64,000 bases of DNA from Klebsormidium nitens (taxonomy: Eukaryota; Streptophyta; Klebsormidiophyceae; Klebsormidiales; Klebsormidiaceae): positions 22,453 to 86,452 of the forward strand of contig DF237177.1 in NCBI GenBank assembly GCA_000708835.1. Reading direction: 5' to 3'. Shown piece after piece: positions 24,056 through 34,449 of this stretch (position 1 is its first letter; each line of letters starts with the position of its first letter). The notes under the pieces were generated by a model. The model was not told where the DNA came from, ran no database searches, and saw only the letters and a list, made by a program, of their open reading frames with translations. The translations under genes were made by a program, and so were the position numbers.

Positions 24056-25869
24056 CTAGCCAGCGCTCTCCGACCAGCTTTGGAACTCTTCTAAAGCTTC
24101 TTCCGACACGTATGGTCTCAACTCCCACATGATGCTGTAGGCTTGGAGCACATGACTTGGACTGTCGAGCTTCAAATCGTTGATGATCCTTGCCTGCAGA
24201 ACATAAACAAGTTACCTTAAGTTTCAGCTAGACCTTGGTGAATCACTCATCGAAGACACCATCGACGTCGTTGGAAAGGGCCCCGTGGTGACGGTCGTGA
24301 TATCGCTTGTAAAGTGGACGTAAGTTCCGAGGGCTGTCCATGTTAAGATTACATGCAGAGTACAATATGAAGACCAACGAACGAGCGTGGCAGGACCTCG
24401 AGGAGATATCGAAGATAGACGGCGCATAAGCCTGGTTAAGGGTTGGGTCATCTTGACGAACTTCTCGGAACAAGTACGCATACCTTCATCTCCACATCCT
24501 TCTCGTACATAGTCAATATTGCACGTCCCATGGTTGCACGACTGCCGGTGAGACTGCCTCCTCCATGATTGCAAGTCGGGACCTGCAACTCGAGATTGAG
24601 AGCAATAGTCGTATTTTTTACTAGAAAAGCTCCACAGCGTCGGGGCAGAAGGGTTGAAATCTCTCTTAGGAAAGGGATTCCCTAAGAATTTTCTTCCGGT
24701 CACTCGTACTGTTATCCTTGTCAGAGCAGAACACGTCTTCCAACTAGGGTGAACCACGACAGCTACATGATCCTTATCAGGATATGCACTTTCGACGAGC
24801 ACAAGGTCTTTGCCAACGACCCATTCCACCACGCGATTATTGTGGACCTTCTGTCTAGATAAACCAGCCGTTCCGAAAGGCCCCGCTCTCTTGGACAAGC
24901 ATGGAATCTCTCCCTGGAAGGGCAACGTGGTGAGCGATAACCAGGGCAAAAGGAGAAAACAGAGCTTGAGAGGAGGCAATGAATCCATCGGCAGACTTGT
25001 ATGACGTCTTTGAGCTCCAGCTTCCTCATGTGCCTTTTACCTCTCCACCCCTTGACGGTTCCAAAGCCGGCCTCTCAACATCCATTTCTTCGTCTGGAGG
25101 TGAAGCGCCTTCTGGATCATCCGCACAGTCGCATGGAGTGCCGGGTGCGAAGCTGTCTAGGAGTTGTTTCTCGCAGTCTTCTTGACCACATTGCATTTGC
25201 TTCAGACTAGCCAGATCTGGTGACAGAAGCAAGACGTCTCTATCAATATAAAGGAAGAGTTTCTTATAATGTGCACGAGCAGAGTTGTTTCCAAGCTCCG
25301 AAATCAAGCATCAGAAAGCTACACATAGTTTTAACCAACTCACCTATGCCTATCGAGAAGCTGACAGCCTCCATATGTTGTCAAAAACAGACTTTTCAAC
25401 AGTTTAGACGTCTCAACGTCCGTGAGGCGCCTTACTTTTTGAAAATTGCTCCTGCAAGTCACACAGTGTTGTGTTCAAGCGGACAACCAGGCCGCGGTCT
25501 TCGTCAACCTTCCTACAACCGGCTTCCTGGTACGCGATCAAGCCAGGGGACCTGGCGGTGGCGACAAGATCAGCCAGCGCCCCATCTTGTTTGATGATAG
25601 GAGGCCTCTGGAAAAGTTCTGCAGTTCAGCAAGATGAACGACTCACAACTTCGTCCGGATGCAAGGTGGTGCACAATGGATGCTCTGTTGGACCTGTCAA
25701 AAATAGGTCCATCAAGTTCAGGGGATTACATGAGGGGGCCGTTGTAAGATCTGAGGTGCATTTGAAAACCCTCAAACAGCCAGCACTCTTCTCATAAAGG
25801 CTTCCAGCAATTGAGCATTGCAAACATACCGGTCGAATCAACTGCTCCAGACATCTTCCAGAAGCTCAT
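24056..25869 (-). CDS. Unknown conserved-looking protein, 223 aa, 6 exons
   Basis: Exons on the minus strand: 25869-25830, 25693-25647, 25607-25436, 25216-25041, 24582-24484, 24193-24056. All junctions are GT/AG, phases fit (1, 0, 1, 0, 0) and the joined frame is 672 nt. It starts MSFWKMSGAVDST and ends in SWSESAG. The middle (about residues 31-105) is helical, with a run such as LCDLQEQFSKNLASLKQ that suggests a coiled coil. An acidic, Pro-rich linker follows (about 115-145). A C-terminal block (about 170-215; TMYEKDVEMK, then IINDLKLDSPSHVLQAYSIM) has the feel of a conserved domain. I cannot name the family. A helical subunit of a larger complex is the most I would infer. There is no signal peptide or membrane span. 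The consistent phases across six junctions are the main support; an additional exon between exons 4 and 5 cannot be excluded. Confidence 0.6.
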
Positions 25870-26725
25870 GGTGCCCAGGTGCCCAACCAGAAACCTCAAA
25901 GTCTGGGTTTATAGACTAAGCACATGACTTAACCACTCACCAACATCTTGTTGAAACCTCTGCAGCAGTTGAAGGCCTCTCAAATGAAGCACATCCAAAT
26001 CCTCCATGTTGTTGCAGTAAGTTTGCATAATGAGCTCACTCATGCGGAAGGTGGGGCAAGGCTTGTGAATGTGAAAAGGAGCTGCGCTTACGTTACAATC
26101 ACTTCAGTCCCAGATTGCCCCTCCCCCCTCCCCTGGCATCACTTCCTGATGGAGGAAGCCGGTGAACACTTCGATAAGAAGTGGTGGTCATGGCACTGCT
26201 TTTGTAAGTGCGATCATTTGAAAACTCTTTTGCTGCCCCCACACTCTGAATCTTCCAACGTACCAGAAGAAAACTTTCCAGGGACCACTTCTTATTGGAA
26301 GATGCACCGAGCTTCTCACATTTGTCCACCAAGTCAGAACCCCTTCTCTACTCAGAGAGCGCTGCAAAGTGCGCCCCTGCCTGAGGTCCAGGAACATTTT
26401 CAGCTTTGAGCTCATCAGACGATGCTGCATCAGGGCGCCCTGCTGGATTGGCCCTCCTAAGCTAGGGCTAGGGTTTTGCTCAGAATTCTGCTTTAAGTTT
26501 CAGAAACCCTAAAACCGGCCCTTATACCGTAAACCCCTCTCGCGAAATTGCACTTCGATCAACTCATTTCAACTGCACTGTGAAGTTCCAATGTCAAAAT
26601 TACGGTAAGTGGTTCCTTTCAGCAAGCGTTCAGGGCGCTCCCACTAGTCCCAGGGGACTCCCTGCTGATTGCCTTCATCGCATTCTTCAGCCTGCAAGCC
26701 CGAGCTTTATGTAGTGACATCCAAG
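25870..26725. promoter_or_regulatory. Head-to-head intergenic region with telo-box-like motif
   Basis: 856 bases between the divergent unknown gene and SCYL2. At 26504-26514 lies AAACCCTAAAA, matching the plant telo-box (AAACCCTAA), a motif known in promoters of housekeeping and growth-related plant genes. A CTAGGGCTAGGGTTTT stretch lies about 35 bases upstream, near 26462-26477. A role for either in SCYL2 transcription is inference. Confidence 0.5.
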
Positions 26726-29700
26726 ATGAAGAGCTTCACAAGCGCTTTGGCCAAGGTGGCAGGTCGTATCGAGGACACGATTCAAGATGTCACTGGTCCG
26801 AAGGCCATGCAGAACTACGCGCTTGGGGAACAGGTCGGGAGTGGGGGCCCGGGACTCTTCTGGAAGCTCTACAAGGCGAAGCCGAGGAGCAAAGCAGCGC
26901 AGGCCACGAATGCAGAGGTGCGGTGGACTCAAAAGCTTTCATGGTTGGATATTCGGTCGGTGATTGAATGCAGCTTGCATGCTTCTGATCTGAAGGCAGA
27001 AGGGTTTGGCATACATGTTTGATTGACTCTTGCAGTCTCACCAATTTGAAAGTCAGGAAGATTGGCGGTTGCTTTTCTGGGTCAGCTATCAGCTCTGGTG
27101 GGCAATGGAGAGATCACCGAGGGACCAGTTAGATACTGTCTAGTTTAGCCACAAACCCCATTTTTGCTCCGCTTGAAGATCTGAGAACTCATAGCAGTCC
27201 GTTCAGCTCGGATCTCCGGATTCCCTAGTGATGTGCTTACAGAAGGAGAACAGATTGGCAATTGCCAGCTTATGCCACCGCCCCAGGATGTTTCTGCCAC
27301 ATCCACAGGATCTGTCAAGATCCAACTGTATCGCATTCAAATCATTTGAAACTTCATGAGCTGATCTAGGTAGTCAGGTTCTCCCTTAGTATTCCGGACC
27401 TCACAACATACAAGAGCTCTCAGCAGCCTCTACAGTCCTCTGCAGCATTATACACGACAGGGGATATTGTCCCTTCGTCTCATCTTCGTTTATCTTCTGC
27501 AACTCCCGCTCAATGATCTGGCCACTAACTTACTCCAACCCACTCAAGAATCATCCAGTGTGGCGTGGCTCCTCAGAAAGTCACTGGCAGTCTCCACAGC
27601 AAGTTACACCGCCTCTTTGACATCACCTTTAAACCCGCACTTTCATTCACCTAGGTCTGCGTGTGGCTCCTCGACAAGCGGGAGCTCACCGAGCTAGGCG
27701 AACGGCGGGGCTCCCGCGGCACCGCCGACCGTCTGCTAGACGTCTACCGCAAAGATGCGCAGCAGCTGCTTCGGCTGCGGCATCCGGGGATTGTGCGCGT
27801 GATTGAGCCGCTGGACGAGACCAAGTTCGCAATGGCCATGGTTACGGAGCCGGTCTTCTGCTCCCTGGCGAACGTGCTCAAGCAGTTTGACAACATCAAG
27901 GACGTCTCGGAGGAGCTGCAGGCCTTAGTGAGTTTGTTTTTGCGGGATTGCAGGACTTGATTGTTGGGGGAATGTGACAATCAAGGGTAAAGGGTTTTCG
28001 GGGTTGCAGCATACAATTGGATATGAGAACGTGACAGGGTGCACGGCAGTGAGGAAAGTGTGGGAGTGCGGTCAACCAAAGATCCGGGACTCGCATAAGT
28101 TTCGGCGGAAGGGCATGGGGAATTATATCTCAAAAACAGTCTGTGTGTGTTGACTTGTCATTTGGCGCTCAACTCCTCTGCGTTGTTTGAGGATCTCTGC
28201 TGTGATGTGACGGTCACGTTTGGGTCTGAGAGTGACCTATAGCCCACAGATTCAAGGTCGAACCTCTGAAATTGGAAGCCATGATTCTCCTGAACTGTTC
28301 CCGAAACCTGCCCTCACCCTCCTCAATAAGGCTCCAACCCAAAGTTTCTCTTGCCTAGGTCCTGTCTACTTGTCCTTCATTCGTACCCCCTTATCCAAAC
28401 TGTCTTCTTGCAGGAGACCTCTCATTCTAAACAACACGGCTGGTTCAAACCCACCTGTATCCTATCTTTTGGATTTCGTACCTGTCATTAACCGCTCTCA
28501 ATCCGTTCTGAATCCGTGCAAGCTTACCGTGCCTGCAGGAGATGTCTGAGGCTCTGGAAGAAGCACGGCCCGCTGCAGCCATCCATCTCATAACCCCCCC
28601 ATTAACCCGCTTCTTCCAGCCTGTAACGCTCATTCACCTCTTGACCCGTTTGTAACCCACCCAAGCTTGTCCTGCCTGCAGGAGATGTCTGAGCTCGAGA
28701 AGAAGCACGGCCTGCTCCAACTCTGCGAGACCCTCTCCTTCATCCACGATAACGCGCGCGTGCTGCACCGAGCAATCAACCCGTCTTCTGTGTTCATCAC
28801 CTCAGGAGGCGCCTGGAAGTTTGCGTGCTTCGGGTTCGCGCTGTTCCTCGACAAGCTGATTGAGGGCCACGAGGCAGCCTTCGTCTACCCAGTAAGTTTT
28901 CTGATCCCGCTTTAGCGGGTGGCAAGAGTCAGATTCCGTCACCAAGCGAGAGAAGGTGGAAATTGAAAAGTTTGACAAGCTTACATGGTGATGAAGGAAC
29001 AGTGCCTCTGAAAAGTTAGTCCACAACTAGTTCGGGGCGCTGTGCGTCTTGGAATTTGCCAGCTTCGGCGGGTACAGAGCTTTGTCGGTTGTGACCCGTC
29101 GAGCACGAAGGCTGATGATTCCGCAATTTGCTTTGGTTCCTCACGAGATTGCTCGGAGCTGTGTTTCACTTGTGAAATCATGGGGAGTCCTTCCATCACG
29201 AAGTGGAGTTTGTTTGCAGGTTTGTTTTTCGACTGCTGAACACAACTGCCACCCACACGTTGGAATTATTTTCAACCGCACACCATCAGTCTCATGCTAT
29301 CTTCCAGTCCTTGTTATCCCTTCGCTCATGCGGAGGATCCTCACAGACAGCCTGTGCAACCGGTCATTGACGTAGAAGCACCAAGACGCGCGCACACCTT
29401 TTTCAGAACACATTGAGTACCCTTCCGGTCCAGGTTGGCTGTTCCGCTGACGAGATTCCGGTCCCGATCCGCAGGAGCACGATAACGCGGACCAATCCCT
29501 AAGCGCGTACCCCCCCCTGGACTACACCGCTCCCGAGCTGACGCGTTCCGGCACCGGGAATCCGACATACGCAGCGGACATGTTTTCGATGGGGTCCCTG
29601 ACGTACCACACGCTGACCGGGAATTCCTTGCTGTCAAGTAGCGGGAATTTGAGAACGGTGAGGGAACGAGGCCTCTCGAAGTCTTGAGGGCATGGTTGGA

Positions 29701-32700
29701 AGGACCGGTTCTAGTAGAGCGAAAGGTTAAACTGCCTGCGCTTAGCTTAACAGCGATTGTGCATCCAGTGGCGGTGATCTTGGCGGGTCGGTGGCGTTGC
29801 TAGTCGGCAAATATCTGATAGGAAAATTGGTCAACCTCAGTCCAACTAGCCAATTTTCGATCTTTTGGCAAACACTGGAAATTCGTTTGGAAAGCACAGA
29901 GTACGGAACGCCCTTGAATGCATACATTACTGGTAAACGATCAGCGAAGTACAAGCGCAGGGTTTCGGTATCAATCCCTTGCACCGCTTTCAAGCTTCAG
30001 GTTTGTCCCGCAGCTTCCGAAGGTTTGAAAACACAATCGAGAGTTGCTCTGACTCAAGTACGGACCTATCTTCATGTCTCACCTCTTACCAGATATTTAT
30101 GATGCCATTTCGCCTCTTTCAATTCCAACCACAATCCCGTCAAACCTGTGACCTGGAAATCAGAACCCGAAATGTGCAACCTGCACCCGGAACACTGAAA
30201 CCTTAAATCCCACTCGAGTACATCAACACTGTCCCCTACCTTGCGTCCCTAGGATCCATACTCCGACCACAACACAAAGAAGGACCCAGAGATACATGAA
30301 AACGAGAACAATCATTAGATTCAATCAATAAGTGTCTCCTTTTCTCCTTTGCAGTACACCAACACCGTGACGTACCTCGCCTCCCGCGGCTTCCCCGGCG
30401 CGTCCCCCGACCTCTCTCCCGAGCTGCAGCGCCTCACCCACCCCGACCGGACGCACCGCCCCGACGCCGCTTCTTTTTCCACCTCCCCCTGGTTTCGGGA
30501 CGACATCCGGTTGCGTGCGCTGCGCTTTCTGGACCATATGCTCGAGCGAGACAACATGGCCAAAAGTTCGTTTCTGAAATCTTTGGGGGGGATGTGGCCC
30601 AGCTTCGACAGCCGGGTGCTGCGGTTCAAAGTGTTACCCCCCCTTGCGGCGGAGCTGCGCAACGAGGCGCTGCAGGGGCAGATCCTGCCGATGATCATGG
30701 CCGTCGCGGAACAGCAGGTGAGGCACCGTGCGGGTGCGACCGGTTCTCCTTGAGGAGGGGTCTTCAATCAGGACTGTTCGAGCTGATGGCGCGAAGAAGG
30801 ACAGTCAAGCATAAAGTATTGTTGGTCCGATGTCCAGGTCGCTCAAAGGAATTAGTCCCATAAAAAGTCTGTGAACCGAAGCCTAGCGCCTTACCGCAGG
30901 CTCTCCTAAAAAGGCACGTGATCTTGGAAGTTCCTCTAAGAGACTGAACTGTCCAACCACTCTTAGGGCTCCTCTAAAGGATCCGATGTTTTCTTGTGAC
31001 GTCAGGTTGTGAACAGAGAGGCCATTTTTCCCCTGCAACGTCAGCTGTTTAAGTAGAGAGGCTATAATTAATTTCCAGGACGCCCTCCAGTTCGAGCCGT
31101 CGACCCCTCCCAAACCCTGCTACCCCTCATGCTGACGGGGCAGTCGCACATCCAGCCATCTGAATAGAGCCATTCCTTTTTGCCTGTCGCCTCCACGTTG
31201 TTGTCTCAAGATAGTCACATGGCTGAGGTCCTAACTAGAGCGGGCGTCTTTTCGTCGGACACCGGCGACTTTGAGCTTGCGACGCTTTCTCACCTGCTGC
31301 CCCTCATGCTGACGGGGCCGTCGGACATCCAGCCATCCATTCAAAACCTCTTCTGTCTTTTCCGTCTGTCTCAACAATCTCGTCTCAAAATGCTCGCATG
31401 GCTGAGGTCTTACCTAGAGCGGCCATCTTTTCTGCAATATGCCCGCGAGTTCGAACTGGCAACCCTGCCCCACCGGCTGCCCCTCTTTGAAATTGACCTT
31501 CTGCTGACGTCAGATGTAACTAGAGAGGTTGCTTTTTCTCCGCAGGACGCTCGCGAGTTCGAGCTGGCGACGCTCCCCCACCTGCTGCCCCTCATGCTGA
31601 CGGGGCAGTCGGACATCCTGCTCCTACTCGTCAAGCACACGTCGCTGCTGTCCGCGAAAGTACCGGACGCGTTTCGGACCAGCCACGTCATCCCGATGCT
31701 CGTCCGCGGGTTCGACGACACGGACACCCGGATCCAGGAGGAGGTGCTGAAGAAGACGGGCAGCTTCGCGCAGAGTATGGAGTATCAGGTGCGGCGATGA
31801 GAAGTGTTTTGGCGGTCTGGATTGAACAAATGTCTCACAAGGCCTCGGACATGCGGTTCTGTTGAAAGTGTCGCGGAAATCTGCTGTTAGGGGCCGCTGG
31901 AATGGTCCATATTTTTGAGTGTCTTTTGCGAAAGCTACGTTCGGTTGGGGAAATGTGCGTCAGGGTTATCCTTTAAGCTTAGCGGGTGCACGCTTTACGA
32001 GACCGGAATCCGTTGATTGGTCTTCCAAGGTTCCACTGAGTGTCAGGAATTTTACGCTCTGTTGAAATGATGTGCGAGTCCGTCAATTCGATGCCCACTC
32101 TAGGGGTACATCCTGCTGGGGCTTGATAAAGTCTTGGAATATCCGATGCGACGGCATGTTTCTCTGCATTTGGTGGCTGCGGGGGTCTTGCACTCAATAA
32201 TCTCGTAGGGGCAGATGCTTGTTGCTCAAAAGCTGTCCCATTGATTCCGCTCTTTCTCTCTTTCAGTTGCTGAAGCAGGCCGTGCTGCCACGTGTCCACG
32301 GGCTGGCCCTCAAAACTGCCAATGCCGCCGTGCGCGTCCACGCGCTCATCGCGCTCGGCGAACTCATCTCCCGCCTCGACAAGCAAGAAATCGCAAACGT
32401 GCTCACGACGTTACAAAAAGTGGTCGCCGTCGATCACACTGCGCCGACGCTGATGTGCGTGCTGGGCGTGAGCGACCTGATGGCGAAAGCGAACGGCGTC
32501 GAATACGCGACGGAGCATTTGCTGCCGATGCTGCTCCCGCTGACGATGGCGACGCAGCTCAGTACGCAGCAGTTCGCGAAGTTCATGCGCGTGATCTATG
32601 ACACGCTGCGGCGCATCGAGGAGAAGCGGGGGGTGATTTTGTCGGAGGTCGAGAAAACGGTGGACCTGAAGCAGGTTGACATCAGCGCAAACGGGCTGAA

Positions 32701-33556
32701 AAAGAGTGGTGGAAGCGGCGCGGCGAAACCGGCTGCAGGGGCGACCAAGCAGCAAACGGCGTGGGATGAGGACGATTGGGCCGCAATCAACAAAGGGGGG
32801 GGTGGCGGCAAGGCCGGGGGCGAGAAAGTCGACTGGGCGGGTACTGTTGGCGGGGCGCTCCCTGCCCCCCAGAAAGCAACCCCCCCGGAGCTCCCTCCGA
32901 AGGCACCGGCCGTGGCAAGTCAGCCGCCTGTGTCCGGGTTTGAGTGGCCGCCGCCGACCGGGGGGGTGTCTGGTGGGGCTATGGGTGGGGGGGGGAGTCA
33001 AGGGGCGTCGGCAAGTTGGGACGCGTTCGGCGCGAGCGCCGGGGGGCAGAACGTTGGAAGCGCACGGAGAGTGAGCAGTACGGGCAATCTGTCGGCTCCG
33101 CCGACTGGCAACGGGGACGCGGACCCGTTTGCAGACTGGCCGCCCCGGTCAAGTACCAGCGGTTCCGCTAATCCTCCGGCAGTGAGTAGCTGGGGAACGG
33201 GCTCGTCAAGCAGCGGTGGGTATGGTCTGGGCGGCGGCCCCGCTCTTTCAAGCAGCAAAGCTCAGGCGCCGTTAGGGAGAATCGGATCGAGCTCCGCCCC
33301 GCTTTCCGACGCGGACTGGACGATACCAACGATGGGCGCGAGCACTCCCAGCGTGACTAATCCCGCTTACCAAGCCAAGCCAAAGAACGACCTGTCGTCC
33401 ATCTTTGCCCCTACGACCGACTATCAACCAACACCGCGGCAGCAAGCAGCTGCGAGCCGGATGCCCACAATAGCGCCACCTGGTCAAGGCTCGAAAATGG
33501 GGGCCTCCGGTCAAGGACAGACTCAAAGTTCGCAGTCATTGATGGACCTCTTCTGA
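26726..33556 (+). CDS. SCYL2: SCY1-like protein 2 (SCYL2) pseudokinase, 917 aa, 7 exons
   Basis: Exons: 26726-26917, 27655-27927, 28682-28891, 29475-29657, 30355-30717, 31546-31788, 32267-33556; all phase 0, 2754 nt. The N-terminal kinase-like domain (about 25-330) has the family's degenerate catalytic features. The catalytic loop reads HRAIN (Ala186 where HRD has Asp), the DFG position is CFG (204-206), and APEL is kept. Next comes a HEAT-type helical region (about 330-640) with the hallmark [17 protein letters not shown] and [13 protein letters not shown]. The C-terminal 270 residues are Gly/Ser/Pro-rich and disordered, with DEDDW and a final LMDLF resembling a clathrin box. SCYL2 proteins act at the trans-Golgi network and endosomes in clathrin-mediated traffic; in plants they are linked to cell growth. 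The start is placed at [13 protein letters not shown], which aligns with plant SCYL2; an upstream extension of the frame lacks support. Introns before exons 3 and 6 hold duplicated exon fragments. The last exon carries all 429 C-terminal residues. Confidence 0.95.
28538..28735 (+). repeat. Duplicated 5' edge of SCYL2 exon 3
   Basis: CCTGCAGGAGATGTCTGAG occurs at the genuine acceptor (exon 3 starts 28682) and 143 bases upstream (28539). Similarity extends into the preceding intron (AAGCTT...GCCTGCAG) and into the following AAGAAGCACGGCC. The upstream copy has a good acceptor and a short open frame ([12 protein letters not shown]) but no donor that would keep a kinase fold, so it is probably a decoy. 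Confidence 0.8.
31079..31788 (+). repeat. Four tandem copies of the start of SCYL2 exon 6
   Basis: The sequence encoding [17 protein letters not shown] appears at the real exon (from 31546) and in diverged form at about 31438, 31258 and 31079. Each copy has related upstream intron sequence (CTAGAGCGG...TTTTCT). The offsets are 108, 180 and 179 bases. The three downstream copies lie in one frame with no stop from 31180 to 31788, so inclusion of the extra units would not break translation. The 31079 copy is out of phase and hits a stop. Confidence 0.85.
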
Positions 33557-34449
33557 TACCCGAGTATGCTTAAGTGTCCCTCAATCCGGTAATAATACAC
33601 CTGCCAACGAGATTGCCGCTTGCAATCGCTTTTGCTGTCCTGGCGCTTTGAATCGTGAAATTTCTTTGGCAATGTCGAACTCAGAAGTGTGCATGCTTAC
33701 TAAGGTAAAGTCGGGATCCACAGCTTAAAGCTTCCAGTGTCATGCAACGGTTCAATGAATTTCAACAAGCTGGCACATGCCATTGACACCACTTTAATGC
33801 GCATGGCGTACGATAGCTAACTGCATGCCCATATATGTACTTTAAACGCAACTCATCTCATGCAAACCACCGTCATGTAGCACCCAGTCGAACCTTACAG
33901 CCTTCAGTCCATCATGCCAGGCATATATAGAATTAAGTAAAGATTTGGGGACTTGCCCAACTAAGCATTTTATAAAAATATACTAGGTTGCACATTATGA
34001 CTCAATGCACGCAGAAAAAGTTCTGGCGAAAATCAATGATGGATGTGACTGCCTGTCATAGGCTCATGCGTGTGCTGTAAGGATCAATGACAGTCACCCA
34101 CTGACGGGGTCACTGTAACATCCCAATCGCTTATCCACTAAGAGCAGGCTGCAGCTGTCTGATATAGTCTTTGAGTGCTGCACCAACCTGTCCTATGGTG
34201 CTCAGGATACAGCCGCTGATCGCACGACAAAAGAGCAAAACTACTGAACAGAATTAAGCATATGATAATGGAAGTGCATTTGTCACAAAACAGAGCTGTT
34301 GGTTGGTGACCAGCCAAGAGCCCTTTTTGACAGCAGACTACCCTAAGATTGCCAACAGCCATCTACTCAAAAGTGCTGCAGATCCTTGCGTTTTTTCTGC
34401 AGTGCTCAGCAGCTTGCATATTCACACTGGACGCTGAGGAGATCCTCGC
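33557..34449. other. Convergent intergenic region
   Basis: 893 bases between the stop codons of SCYL2 (plus) and the quinone reductase (minus). AT-rich, with probable 3' UTRs of both. No gene recognised. Confidence 0.5.

Noticed and set aside
24224-24988. 254-codon open frame on the minus strand
   Set aside because: It spans exon 5 and introns of the 223-residue gene; the better-supported exons use different frames and proper splice sites.
32411-33001. 196-codon minus frame opposite the SCYL2 last exon
   Set aside because: An antisense shadow caused by GC-rich codon use of the disordered SCYL2 tail; it is Arg/His/Pro-rich with no features.
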